Origin: Limimaricola variabilis
GTDB lineage: Bacteria > Pseudomonadota > Alphaproteobacteria > Rhodobacterales > Rhodobacteraceae
Reading direction: 5' to 3'
Length of the DNA stretch: 64,000 nt
NCBI RefSeq assembly: GCF_014195545.1
Contig: NZ_JACIBX010000008.1
Coordinates: forward strand, 124,001 to 188,000
Under the pieces are notes generated by a model. The model had not been told where the DNA came from. It searched no databases and saw only the letters and a program-made list of their open reading frames with translations. The translations under genes and the position numbers were made by a program. Each line of letters begins with the position of its first letter. Position 1 is the stretch's first letter. Below are positions 52,493 through 61,171 of this stretch, piece by piece.

Positions 52493-52807
52493 CGCTAGAT
52501 CCGCCGCCTTACCGGATGGGTCCGGGCCGCGTTGCCCGGTCGATGCGGCGTAGACCGGGCGGCCCTCACGTCCAGATCATGAAAGCCGATGGCATGCGCG
52601 TTTGGCAAGCCTCGCGTGCCTGCCGTTGCGGCAGACCGCCCCGAGGCATGGCAATTTTCACTGCATGTGCTCGCGATACGATAGCTTGACGAGCTTTCTG
52701 CCCGTTTCGGTGGCATGGGGCGTGCCGCCGATCACATCGGCGCGGCTGACCACGCGGCAAGCCTGCCCATGCTTCCCGCGACCGGTCGGCCGGGATAGAA
52801 CCACTCC
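52493..52807. other. Divergent intergenic region between xdhA and dnaE
   Basis: This 315-base stretch contains no convincing coding frame. On the minus strand TTGCCA (plus 52603-52608) and TTTCAT (52579-52584), 18 bases apart, form a weak candidate xdhA promoter. A 6-bp hairpin, CTGCCG-TTG-CGGCAG, lies just upstream of it at 52620-52634 and could be an operator. CGACCGGTCG (52779-52788) is a 10-bp palindrome close to the dnaE start. No good dnaE promoter is visible. Confidence 0.35.
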
Positions 52808-55800
52808 ATGGCCGATCCCCGATTCATCCATCTGCGCGTCCACACCGAGCATTCGCTGCTTGAGGGCGCGATCCCCGTGAAGAAGCTGCCGGGCCTCGCC
52901 GCCAAGGCCGAGATGCCGGCCGTCGCCATCACCGACACCAACAACATGTTCGCAGCCCTCGAATTTTCCGAGACGGCTGCGAAGTCGGGGGTGCAGCCGA
53001 TCATCGGCTGCCAGGTCGACCTGTGCTATCTGCCGCCCGAGCCGGGCAAGCGGCCCGAACTGCCCGCGCCGATCGTGCTGCTGGCGCAGTCCGAGGCGGG
53101 CTACATGAACCTCATGAAGCTGAACTCCTGCCTCTACCTGAAGAGCGACGGACAGCTTCCGCAGGTTTCGATCGAGGAGATCGAGGCGCTCTCCGGCGGT
53201 TTGATCTGTCTCTCGGGCGGCCCTGATGGCCCCGTCGGGAGGCTCTTGCGGCAGGGTCAGCGACCCAAGGCCGAGGCGCTGATGCAGCGGCTCAAGGCGG
53301 CCTTCCTGGACCGGCTCTATGTCGAGTTGCAGCGCCATCCGGGCGAGGACGGTCTGCCCGAGGCCGAAAAGCTGTCGGAACGCGGTCATGTCGAGATGGC
53401 CTATGCGATGGATCTGCCGCTGGTCGCGACCAACGACGTCTATTTCCCGAAGCCGGAGATATACGAGGCGCATGACGCGCTGATCTGCATCGCGCAGGGC
53501 GCCTATGTCGACCAGCAGGAGCCGCGTCGCAGGCTGACCGCGCAGCACTATTTCAAGAGTCCGCAGGAGATGGCGACGCTGTTCGCCGATCTGCCCGAAG
53601 CGCTGGAGAACACCGTCGAGATCGCCCGCCGCTGCGCCTTCAAGGCCTACAAGCGGGCGCCGATCCTGCCCAGATTCGCCGATGACGAGGTCGAGGAGCT
53701 TCGTCGGCAGGCCAAGGAGGGGCTCGAGGCCCGTCTCGCGGTGATCCCGCATGCGGTGAGCGTCGAGGACTACCACGCCCGGCTCGACTTCGAGCTCGGC
53801 ATCATCGAGGGGATGGGGTTCCCTGGCTACTTCCTGATCGTGGCCGACTTCATCAAATGGGCCAAGGATCACGACATCCCCGTGGGACCGGGGCGGGGCT
53901 CGGGCGCGGGCTCGCTGGTCGCCTACGCGCTGACCATCACCGACCTCGACCCGCTGCGCTACTCGCTGCTGTTCGAACGTTTCCTCAACCCCGAGCGGGT
54001 CTCGATGCCCGACTTCGACATCGACTTCTGCATGGATCGCCGCGAGGAGGTGATCCGCTACGTGCAGGAGAAGTACGGCCGCGAGAAGGTGGGGCAGATC
54101 ATCACCTTCGGTGCGCTGCTGTCCAAGGCGGCGGTGCGCGACGTGGGCCGAGTGCTGCAGATGCCCTACGGCCAGGTCGATCGTCTGTCGAAGATGATCC
54201 CGGTCGAAGGGGTGAAGCCGGTCTCGATCGAAAAGGCGCTGGCCGACGAGCCGCGGCTGCGCGAGGAGGCGAGGAACGAGGAGGTGGTGAACCGCCTCCT
54301 GACCTATGCCCAGCAGGTCGAGGGGCTCTACCGCAACGCCTCCACCCATGCCGCCGGCGTGGTGATCGGCGACCGGCCTCTGGATGCGCTGGTGCCGCTC
54401 TACCGCGATCCGCGCTCGGACATGCCGGCGACCCAGTTCAACATGAAATGGGTCGAGCAGGCGGGCCTGGTGAAGTTCGACTTCCTCGGTCTCAAGACAC
54501 TCACCGTCATCCAGAACGCGATGGACCTGATCGCGAAATCGGGCCGTCCGCTGCACGTGGCCGCCGACGGGACCGAACTCTACCAGCCGCCCGAGGGTGG
54601 CGAGAACCAGATCAACCTGATCCCGCTCGACGACGAGAGGACCTACGAGCTTTATTCGCGTGCCAAGACGGTGGCGGTGTTCCAGGTGGAATCCTCGGGC
54701 ATGATGGATGCGCTCAAGCGCATGAAGCCCACCTGCATCGAGGACATCGTGGCGCTGGTGGCGCTCTATCGTCCCGGCCCGATGGAGAACATTCCGGTCT
54801 ATTGCGAGGTCAAGCACGGGCAGCGCGAACTGCAGTCGATCCATCCCAGCATCGACCACATCCTCGCCGAGACGCAGGGCATCATCGTCTACCAGGAACA
54901 GGTGATGCAGATCGCCCAGGTCATGGCGGGCTACAGCCTCGGCGGCGCGGACCTGCTGCGCCGCGCCATGGGCAAGAAGATCGCCGAGGAGATGGCCAAG
55001 GAGCGCCCCAAATTCGTCGAGGGCGCGCAGAAGAACGGCGTCGACAAGAAGAAGGCGATGGAGGTCTTCGACCTTCTCGAGAAGTTCGCCAATTACGGCT
55101 TCAACAAGTCGCACGCCGCAGCCTACGCCGTGGTCAGCTACCAGACCGCCTGGCTCAAGGCGAACCACCCGGTCGAGTTCATGGCTGGCGTCATGAACTG
55201 CGATATCCATCTCACCGACAAGCTAGGCATCTATTTCCAGGAGGTCCGCAAGGGGCTCGGTCTCGAATGGACGCCGCCTTGCGTGAACCGCTCGCAGGCC
55301 ACCTTCGATGTGAAGGAGGGCAAGCTGGTCTACGCGCTGGGCGCGCTCAAGAATGTCGGCGTCGAAGCGATGCGGCTGATCGTCGAGGGGCGCGGGGAAA
55401 AGCAATTCGCCACGCTCTATGACCTCGCACGTCGCGTCGATCTCAAGAAAGTGGGCAAACGGCCGCTGGAGATGCTGGCCCGTGCCGGGGCCTTCGACGC
55501 ACTCGACCGCAACCGTCGCCGGGTGTTCTCCGGGCTCGACGCGCTGGTCGCCTACTCGGCCGCGATCCACGAGCAGAAGGCCAGCGCGCAGGTCTCGCTT
55601 TTTGGCGAGGCGGGCGAGGATCTGCCCGAGCCGCGCATGCCGCAGGTCACCGACTGGCTCCCGGCCGAACGTCTCGCCGAGGAATTCAAGGCGGTGGGTT
55701 TCTACCTGTCCGGTCACCCGCTCGACGACTATCTCGCGCCGCTCAAGCGCAAGGGCGTGATGACGCTCGACGAGGTGACCGAGCAGGCCGCCGCACGTGG

Positions 55801-56317
55801 CGCCTTCGTGGGCAAGATGGCCGGGACCGTCGCCGGGCGGCAGGAGCGCAAGTCGGCGCGCGGCAACCGCTTTGCCTTCGTGCAGATGTCCGACCCGACG
55901 GGGCAGTTCGAAGTGACGATGTTCTCCGACACGCTGGAGACCGCGCGCGAGCATCTGGAGACCGGCAGCCAGATCGTGGTGCAGGTCGAGGCGACAATGG
56001 AGAGCGATCAGCTCAAGCTTCTGGGTCGCTCGGTCGCCCCGATCGAGGGGGTGGTCGCGGATGCGGGCGGCGCCGGCCTCAGGGTGTTCCTCGATGCGCC
56101 GGACGCGATTACCATGCTGGCGGGGGTGCTGGAGCGGGCCGGGCGCGACCTGCCCAAGGGCCAGCGCATTGCGCGCGGGCCGATCAGCATCTGCCTGATG
56201 GCCGACGGACTGCCCGGCGAGGTCGAGATCGACTGCGGGGCCGAGTTTCCGGTGACGCCGCAGATCAAGGGCGCGCTCAGATCGCTGCCCGGGGTGATCG
56301 AGGTCGAGGAGGTCTGA
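52808..56317 (+). CDS. dnaE: DNA polymerase III alpha subunit
   Basis: The replicative C-family polymerase of the chromosome, 1169 residues and complete. The N-terminal PHP domain starts FIHLRVHTEHSLLEGAIPVK. The catalytic palm has GPGRGSGAGSLVAYAL and PDFDIDFCMDRR, with the metal-binding aspartates. A finger region, tandem helix-hairpin-helix (GFNKSHAAAYAVVSYQTAWLK onward) and a C-terminal OB-fold (AGTVAGRQERKSARGNRFAF, about 1000-1020) follow in the canonical order. It is the housekeeping DnaE1 by length and sequence. The error-prone DnaE2 is usually part of an imuAB cassette, which is absent here. Confidence 0.96.
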   Translation: MADPRFIHLRVHTEHSLLEGAIPVKKLPGLAAKAEMPAVAITDTNNMFAALEFSETAAKSGVQPIIGCQVDLCYLPPEPGKRPELPAPIVLLAQSEAGYMNLMKLNSCLYLKSDGQLPQVSIEEIEALSGGLICLSGGPDGPVGRLLRQGQRPKAEALMQRLKAAFLDRLYVELQRHPGEDGLPEAEKLSERGHVEMAYAMDLPLVATNDVYFPKPEIYEAHDALICIAQGAYVDQQEPRRRLTAQHYFKSPQEMATLFADLPEALENTVEIARRCAFKAYKRAPILPRFADDEVEELRRQAKEGLEARLAVIPHAVSVEDYHARLDFELGIIEGMGFPGYFLIVADFIKWAKDHDIPVGPGRGSGAGSLVAYALTITDLDPLRYSLLFERFLNPERVSMPDFDIDFCMDRREEVIRYVQEKYGREKVGQIITFGALLSKAAVRDVGRVLQMPYGQVDRLSKMIPVEGVKPVSIEKALADEPRLREEARNEEVVNRLLTYAQQVEGLYRNASTHAAGVVIGDRPLDALVPLYRDPRSDMPATQFNMKWVEQAGLVKFDFLGLKTLTVIQNAMDLIAKSGRPLHVAADGTELYQPPEGGENQINLIPLDDERTYELYSRAKTVAVFQVESSGMMDALKRMKPTCIEDIVALVALYRPGPMENIPVYCEVKHGQRELQSIHPSIDHILAETQGIIVYQEQVMQIAQVMAGYSLGGADLLRRAMGKKIAEEMAKERPKFVEGAQKNGVDKKKAMEVFDLLEKFANYGFNKSHAAAYAVVSYQTAWLKANHPVEFMAGVMNCDIHLTDKLGIYFQEVRKGLGLEWTPPCVNRSQATFDVKEGKLVYALGALKNVGVEAMRLIVEGRGEKQFATLYDLARRVDLKKVGKRPLEMLARAGAFDALDRNRRRVFSGLDALVAYSAAIHEQKASAQVSLFGEAGEDLPEPRMPQVTDWLPAERLAEEFKAVGFYLSGHPLDDYLAPLKRKGVMTLDEVTEQAAARGAFVGKMAGTVAGRQERKSARGNRFAFVQMSDPTGQFEVTMFSDTLETAREHLETGSQIVVQVEATMESDQLKLLGRSVAPIEGVVADAGGAGLRVFLDAPDAITMLAGVLERAGRDLPKGQRIARGPISICLMADGLPGEVEIDCGAEFPVTPQIKGALRSLPGVIEVEEV

Positions 56318-56384
56318 GCCGGCCCGCGGGATGGACGCGACGGGATCAGGCGCTAGAACGCTAGCGATACACCCGGAGGTCCCC

Positions 56385-56942
56385 ATGCGCCGTGCCATTC
56401 CCGCCTTCTTGGCCCTCGCGCTGCTCGCCGCCTGCGCGACCGGCGGTGGTGGCAGTGCCTCGCTTCCCGGGCTCGACCTGCCCGAGGTCGGTGCCGGCAC
56501 GACATTGGCCTTCGGGCCAGCGGCGAAGCGCTGTGGCCTGTCGGGCGCGGCGCTGGGCGCGCCGGTCGCACGTGAGGCGGGCTTCACCTTGTACGACACC
56601 GCGCCGGGCACGACCGCGCCGCGAACGCATTACCTCACCGGCTTCAAAGACGGCTGCGCGGTCCAGTTCACCGCGGCACTGGCCCTGTTCGGCGATGCGG
56701 CCACGCTCGAGGCCACGGCCTACGGGGCAGGCATCACGCACAGCCCGGTGCAGCCGGCCTACGAGGCAGTGAAGGCCGAGCTTTGCGGCGTGCCCGTCGG
56801 CCAGCCCTGTGGGCGCGCCAGCGCCGGGCTGGCGCGCAACACCACGTTGCTCACCGCCTATGCCGCCTTCGGTGCGAGCGGACGGCATGCCGACATGCTG
56901 CTGCATGACGGGCGGCTGGTGGCCCGTGGCGTGGAGGGCTGA
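56385..56942 (+). CDS. Hypothetical lipoprotein
   Basis: A 185-residue lipoprotein I cannot place. The signal peptide RRAIPAFLALALLAAC gives lipidation at about Cys17. The mature protein has four further Cys (around residues 50, 85, 128 and 137) that could form two disulfides in the periplasm. The start is well supported by GGAGGT five bases before the ATG at 56385. An alternative upstream start at 56331 is not. It lies 67 bases after dnaE on the same strand, with no terminator between them, and converges on slyX three bases later. Confidence 0.75.
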   Translation: MRRAIPAFLALALLAACATGGGGSASLPGLDLPEVGAGTTLAFGPAAKRCGLSGAALGAPVAREAGFTLYDTAPGTTAPRTHYLTGFKDGCAVQFTAALALFGDAATLEATAYGAGITHSPVQPAYEAVKAELCGVPVGQPCGRASAGLARNTTLLTAYAAFGASGRHADMLLHDGRLVARGVEG

Positions 56943-56945
56943 ACC

Positions 56946-57149
56946 TCAGTAGTGCGGCGGGCGCTCGTTGCCGATGGTGACGCCGCTATCCGACTCGGCC
57001 TCCGCTTCGGCGAGCCTTTCGCCCAGCATCCGCATGCGCCGGGTCAGGGCGTCGATGTCGCGCTCCTGCCGCGCCACCACGTCCGACAGGTCCTCGACCG
57101 TTCGGATCAGATGGCTCAGCCGCTCTTCGATGTCGATCTGGTCTGTCAT
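56946..57149 (-). CDS. slyX: SlyX family coiled-coil protein
   Basis: A 67-residue cytoplasmic protein that is almost entirely a predicted coiled coil (EERLSHLIRTVEDLSDVVAR, then ERDIDALTRRMRMLGERLAE). It ends with the family's conserved RPPHY, the clearest SlyX hallmark. I chose the ATG at 57149, with AGGGGG upstream. The function of SlyX is not established. The gene is divergent from hisS, with 109 bases between the starts. Confidence 0.85.
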   Translation of the reverse strand: MTDQIDIEERLSHLIRTVEDLSDVVARQERDIDALTRRMRMLGERLAEAEAESDSGVTIGNERPPHY

Positions 57150-57258
57150 GCCCCCTAAACACATCAGCGGCGTCCCGGTTTCAAGCCCGGAGGTTGCCCC
57201 CGGACCCGCCCCGCGCTAAGCCCGCGCGCGACTCCCGCTCCTGACGAGGACGCCATCC

Positions 57259-58767
57259 ATGGCCAAGGACAAGATCCGCCGCCCCCGCGCCGAGACGCCG
57301 AAGGGGTTCCGCGACTATTTCGGCGCCGAGGTCACCGCGCGCGCCGCGATGCTGCGTCGGATCGCGGAGGTATATCATCGCTACGGCTTCGAAGCGCTCG
57401 AAACCTCCGGTGTCGAGACCGTCGAAGCGCTGGGCAAGTTCCTGCCTGATGTGGACCGCCCGAACGAGGGTGTCTTCGCCTGGCAGGAAGACGTCGAAGG
57501 CGCGAAGCCCGGCGACTGGCTGGCGCTGCGCTACGACCTGACCGCGCCGCTGGCGCGGGTCTATGCCCAGCATCGCAATGACCTGCCGACCCCCTATCGC
57601 CGCTATGCGATGGGCCCGGTCTGGCGCAACGAGAAGCCCGGACCGGGACGGTTCCGCCAGTTCTACCAATGCGACGCCGACACGGTGGGCGCGCCGTCGG
57701 TCGCCGCCGATGCGGAGATCTGCGCCATGCTCGCCGACACGCTGGAAGCGGTCGGCATTTCGCGCGGCGACTACATCGTGCGCGTCAACAACCGCAAGGT
57801 TCTGAACGGCGTGATGGAAGTGGCGGGCGTCCTCGACCCGTCCGACCCGGAGAAGTTCGCCGCCGAGCGCGGCATCGTGCTGCGCGCCATAGACAAACTC
57901 GACCGGCTCGGCACCGATGGCGTGCGGATGCTGCTGGGCGAGGGCCGCAAGGACGAGAGCGGCGACTTCACCAAGGGCGCGGGTCTCGGGGCCGAGCAGG
58001 CCGAGGTCGTGATGGGCTTCATGGATGCGCGGCGCGACACGGCCGAAGGCACGCTGGCGCGGTTGCGCGAGCTGGTCGGCGCCTCCGCCATCGGTGCCGA
58101 GGGCGTCGACGAGCTGGAGACCATCGCCGGGCTGCTGGCGGCGCAGGGCATGGGGCCGGATCGCGTCGTCATCGACCCCTCGGTGGTGCGCGGTCTCGGC
58201 TACTATACCGGTCCGGTTTTCGAGGCCGAGCTGACCTTCGAGATCCTCGACGAGAAGGGCCGTCCGCGCCAGTTCGGCTCGGTCGCGGGCGGTGGGCGCT
58301 ACGACGATCTGGTCAAGCGTTTCACCGGCCAGACCGTGCCCGCCACCGGCGTGTCGATCGGGGTCGACCGGCTGCTGGCGGCGCTGGCCGCCAAGGGGCG
58401 CGGCGCGACCGAGGCGCAGGGTCCGGTCGTCGTCACCGTGATGGATCGCGACCGCATGGCCGATTACCAGGCGATGGCGTCCGAGCTGCGCGCCGCGGGC
58501 ATCCGTGCCGAGGTCTATCTCGGTAACCCCAAGAACTTTGGCAACCAGATGAAATACGCGGACCGGCGCGGCAGCCCGGTCGCGGTGATCGAGGGCGGCG
58601 ACGAGAAAGAGCGCGGCGTGGTGCAGATCAAGGACCTGATCCTCGGCGCGCAGATCGCCGAAAACGCGACGCTGGAAGAGTGGAAGGACCGCCCCTCGCA
58701 GATCGAAGTGCCGCGCGCCGAACTCGTGGCGCGCGTCCGCGCGATGATCGAGGGACAATCCTCATGA
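57259..58767 (+). CDS. hisS: Histidyl-tRNA synthetase
   Basis: A class II synthetase that charges tRNA-His. At 502 residues it belongs to the longer alphaproteobacterial form. Motif 1 is around [20 protein letters not shown]. Motif 2 is [20 protein letters not shown] near residue 115, and motif 3 has [13 protein letters not shown] near 370. The histidine-binding loops include [14 protein letters not shown], and the C-terminal anticodon-binding domain begins at about [11 protein letters not shown]. The stop overlaps hisZ by four bases. Confidence 0.96.
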   Translation: MAKDKIRRPRAETPKGFRDYFGAEVTARAAMLRRIAEVYHRYGFEALETSGVETVEALGKFLPDVDRPNEGVFAWQEDVEGAKPGDWLALRYDLTAPLARVYAQHRNDLPTPYRRYAMGPVWRNEKPGPGRFRQFYQCDADTVGAPSVAADAEICAMLADTLEAVGISRGDYIVRVNNRKVLNGVMEVAGVLDPSDPEKFAAERGIVLRAIDKLDRLGTDGVRMLLGEGRKDESGDFTKGAGLGAEQAEVVMGFMDARRDTAEGTLARLRELVGASAIGAEGVDELETIAGLLAAQGMGPDRVVIDPSVVRGLGYYTGPVFEAELTFEILDEKGRPRQFGSVAGGGRYDDLVKRFTGQTVPATGVSIGVDRLLAALAAKGRGATEAQGPVVVTVMDRDRMADYQAMASELRAAGIRAEVYLGNPKNFGNQMKYADRRGSPVAVIEGGDEKERGVVQIKDLILGAQIAENATLEEWKDRPSQIEVPRAELVARVRAMIEGQSS

Positions 58768-59858
58768 TGCCCGGTCCCATGGGCGCCGAGACCCGCGCGG
58801 AGGCGGCGCGGCTCGGCGCGATCTTCGAAGGGCTGGGCGCGCAGGCGGTGGACACCGCGATCCTGCAGCCCGCCGATGTGCTGCTCGATCTCTATGGCGA
58901 GGACATCCGTGCCCGCGCCTATGTCACCGCCGACCCGCTCCGGGGCGAGATGATGCTGCGGCCCGACTTTACCGTGCCGGTGGTGCGGGCGCATATGGAA
59001 GAGGGCGGCGATCCGGCGCGCTACTGTTACGCGGGCGAGGTGTTCCGGCGGCAGGAGACCGACCCGGAGCGGCCGATCGAGTTCCTGCAGGTCGGGTTCG
59101 AGCATTTCGGCGGCGATCCCGCGCAGGCCGATGCCGAGGTCTTCGCCACCATCGCCGAGGCGCTGGCCGGGCTGGACCTGCGCCCGGCGACCGGCGACAT
59201 CGGCATCCTGATGGCCGCGGTGCGCGGGCTGCGCACCACCGAGGCCCGCAAGGCGGCGCTGTCGCGCCATGTCTGGCGGCCCCGCCGATTCCGCGCGCTT
59301 CTCGATCGTTACGGCGCGCGGGTGCCGCTTCCGGCGCACAAGAAGGCGCTGCTCGCCATGAAGGATCCCTTCGAAGCGGCGGGCCCGGTAGTCGGGCTGC
59401 GCTCGCGCGAGGAGGTCCGGGCCCGGATCGCCACGCTGCGCGCCGAGGCCGAGACGCCCCCGCTTTCGGAAGAGGAAGTGGCGCTGATCGACGCGATTCT
59501 CGATCTGCGCGAGACCGCACCCAACGTGCTGTCGAGCCTGCGCGACATCGCGGTGGACATGCCCGCCATCGGCGACGCCGTGACCGGGCTGTCGCGTCGT
59601 CTCGACGCCATGGCGGCACGCGGCGTCGATGTCGGCACGCTGCCTTTCGAGGGCAGCTTCGGGCGTACCACGCTCGAATACTACGACGGCTTCGTCTTCG
59701 GCTTTCACCACGCGACGCGCGCCGATCTGCCGCCCGTGGCCACCGGCGGGCGCTATGACGCGCTGACCCGGGTGCTGGGGCAGGGGCGGGCGGTGCCGGC
59801 GGTGGGCGGCGTGGTCCGGCCCGAGCTCGTGGTCCGCATCAGGGAGGGCCGGGCATGA
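58764..59858 (+). CDS. hisZ: ATP phosphoribosyltransferase regulatory subunit HisZ
   Basis: A HisS-like protein that has lost tRNA charging and instead activates and regulates short-form HisG. The 364-residue chain keeps the class II core, with the motif-2-like block [21 protein letters not shown] at about residues 85-105, but lacks the C-terminal anticodon-binding domain. [17 protein letters not shown] and [14 protein letters not shown] resemble the HisS histidine pocket. Its ATG overlaps the hisS stop and its stop overlaps the hisG start, so the three are translationally coupled. Confidence 0.93.
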   Translation: MMPGPMGAETRAEAARLGAIFEGLGAQAVDTAILQPADVLLDLYGEDIRARAYVTADPLRGEMMLRPDFTVPVVRAHMEEGGDPARYCYAGEVFRRQETDPERPIEFLQVGFEHFGGDPAQADAEVFATIAEALAGLDLRPATGDIGILMAAVRGLRTTEARKAALSRHVWRPRRFRALLDRYGARVPLPAHKKALLAMKDPFEAAGPVVGLRSREEVRARIATLRAEAETPPLSEEEVALIDAILDLRETAPNVLSSLRDIAVDMPAIGDAVTGLSRRLDAMAARGVDVGTLPFEGSFGRTTLEYYDGFVFGFHHATRADLPPVATGGRYDALTRVLGQGRAVPAVGGVVRPELVVRIREGRA

Positions 59859-60547
59859 CGATCCGTCTCGGCGTGCCGTCCAAGGGGCGGCTCATGGAAA
59901 AGACCTTCGACTGGTTCGGTGCGCGCGGGCTGAGCCTGCGCAAGCGCGGCAACGATCGCGAATATGCCGGTGTGGTCGAGGGAATCGACGGGGTCGAACT
60001 GGCGCTTCTCTCCGCGGGCGAGATCCCGCGCGAGCTGGCGGCCGGGCGGCTGCATCTCGGCGTCACCGGCTCGGACCTCGTGCGCGAGAAGGTGGCGGGC
60101 TGGGATCTGCGCCTGCGCGAGCTGGCGCCGATGGGCTTCGGCGGCGCCGATCTGGTGATCGCGGTGCCGCAGGGCTGGGTCGATGTCGACACGCTCGACG
60201 ATTTCGACGCGGTGGCCTCGGCCTTCCGCCGCAGCCATGGTTTCCGCCTCAGGATCGCGACCAAGTATCACCGGCTGACGCGCGAGTTCCTGCGCGAGCA
60301 CGGCGTCGCCGACTACCAGTTGGTCGACAGCCAAGGCGCGACCGAAGGCGTGGTGCGCAACGAGACCGCTGAGGCGATCTCGGACATCACCTCGACTGGC
60401 GAGACGCTGCGGGCCAACGGGCTGAAGATCCTCTCCGACGGGCTGATCCATTCGAGCCAGGCGACGCTGTTCAAGTCGAACAGCGCCGATTGGTCGGATG
60501 CGCATCGCGCCACGCTCGACGCGCTCGAGGACCGGCTCGGGATCTGA
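59855..60547 (+). CDS. hisG: ATP phosphoribosyltransferase, short form
   Basis: HisG carries out the first step of histidine synthesis, joining ATP and PRPP. The 230-residue length marks it as the short form, which lacks the C-terminal regulatory domain and needs HisZ, encoded directly upstream. Residues are typical: RLGVPSKGRLMEKT at the N-terminus, then LAAGRLHLGVTGSDLVREK. The PRPP loop EGVVRNETAEAISDITSTGET comes near residues 165-185. The stop lies one base from the stop of the convergent DUF1489 gene, leaving no room for a terminator between them. Confidence 0.95.
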   Translation: MTIRLGVPSKGRLMEKTFDWFGARGLSLRKRGNDREYAGVVEGIDGVELALLSAGEIPRELAAGRLHLGVTGSDLVREKVAGWDLRLRELAPMGFGGADLVIAVPQGWVDVDTLDDFDAVASAFRRSHGFRLRIATKYHRLTREFLREHGVADYQLVDSQGATEGVVRNETAEAISDITSTGETLRANGLKILSDGLIHSSQATLFKSNSADWSDAHRATLDALEDRLGI

Positions 60548-60548
60548 T

Positions 60549-60971
60549 TTAGAGGACGCCGATCTCGGCCAAGGCCGCCTGCAATGCGGGCGGCAGCGGC
60601 TCCTCCTGCTCGCGTCCCGGCGTGAGGTCGCGCGGCGCGTCGCCTTCGGCGAGGTAGCGCCAGCCCTGGAAGGCGCGCTTGGGCGTCGCCGCCACCCGCA
60701 CCAGCCCCGGCTCGCAGACGATCGCGCAGCGGCGGATGCCGTCGCCGCGATCGACCTCATCGAATCGCAGCACCCGCTGCCGGCACAGAATCACCCCCTT
60801 GATCACCCAGTAGATCGATCCGCCGCCGAGCACTTCCTCGGCGCGCTTGGGCCACATGCGGGTGATGTGACGCGGCAGACCGTCGGGGCCTTGCCCGCGG
60901 CGGTCGCCCTGCCAGGCAGCGAGATCGGAGACATCCTCCGTTCCGACCGAAAGCTTGATGAGATGCAGCAT
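60549..60971 (-). CDS. DUF1489 family protein
   Basis: A 140-residue cytoplasmic protein of a family seen mainly in Alphaproteobacteria. The start MLHLIKLSVGTEDVSDLAAW and the segment GGSIYWVIKGVILCRQRVL are typical. CAIVCEPGLVRVAATPKRAFQGWRYL follows in the C-terminal half. I chose the ATG at 60971, where the family begins. The upstream signal is weak, and a longer frame to 61067 is not supported. No function is known for the family. Confidence 0.8.
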   Translation of the reverse strand: MLHLIKLSVGTEDVSDLAAWQGDRRGQGPDGLPRHITRMWPKRAEEVLGGGSIYWVIKGVILCRQRVLRFDEVDRGDGIRRCAIVCEPGLVRVAATPKRAFQGWRYLAEGDAPRDLTPGREQEEPLPPALQAALAEIGVL

Positions 60972-61043
60972 GGTTAACGACTTAGGAGCCCGGGGGCGGG
61001 GCCGCAACTCTCGATTTCGTGTTGTGGCAAAATCGCAATTTCT

Positions 61044-61052
61044 TGTGGATAA
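61044..61052 (-). promoter_or_regulatory. Perfect DnaA box upstream of nrdJ
   Basis: TTATCCACA on the minus strand is the exact high-affinity DnaA 9-mer. It lies 12 bases upstream of the first NrdR-like box and 120 bases from the nrdJ start. In E. coli DnaA boxes regulate nrdAB. A similar link here is an inference. Confidence 0.5.
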
Positions 61053-61063
61053 GGCTGTGTCAA

Positions 61064-61110
61064 ACACAATCTGTAGCTTGGAACGTGCTATGATACACTA
61101 TATCCACGAT
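61064..61110 (+). promoter_or_regulatory. Tandem NrdR boxes flanking an extended -10 promoter of nrdJ
   Basis: Box 1 (61064-61079, ACACAATCTGTAGCTT) matches 12 of 16 positions of the NrdR consensus acaCwAtATaTwGtgt. Box 2 (61095-61110, beginning ACACTATAT) matches 11. Starts are 31 bases apart with a 15-base spacer, the arrangement known for NrdR. Between them is TGC-TATGAT (extended -10, hexamer 61089-61094). No good -35 is visible, and the start point would fall in box 2, fitting repression. Confidence 0.65.
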
Positions 61111-61171
61111 CACCGTCGGGGCAGCCAAGTCCCCTGAAATTCCGATAAGTTTCAAGCCGAAGGATCGTCCC

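Noticed and set aside
52658-55210. An 850-codon open frame on the minus strand opposite dnaE
   Set aside because: It mirrors a clear dnaE gene with all catalytic motifs. The translation is His/Arg/Leu/Asp-rich low-complexity sequence, as expected from the antisense frame of GC-rich DNA.
61111-61171. Cobalamin riboswitch before nrdJ
   Set aside because: The leader downstream of the predicted start is only about 60 bases, too short for the B12 aptamer. No B12-box-like sequence is seen.
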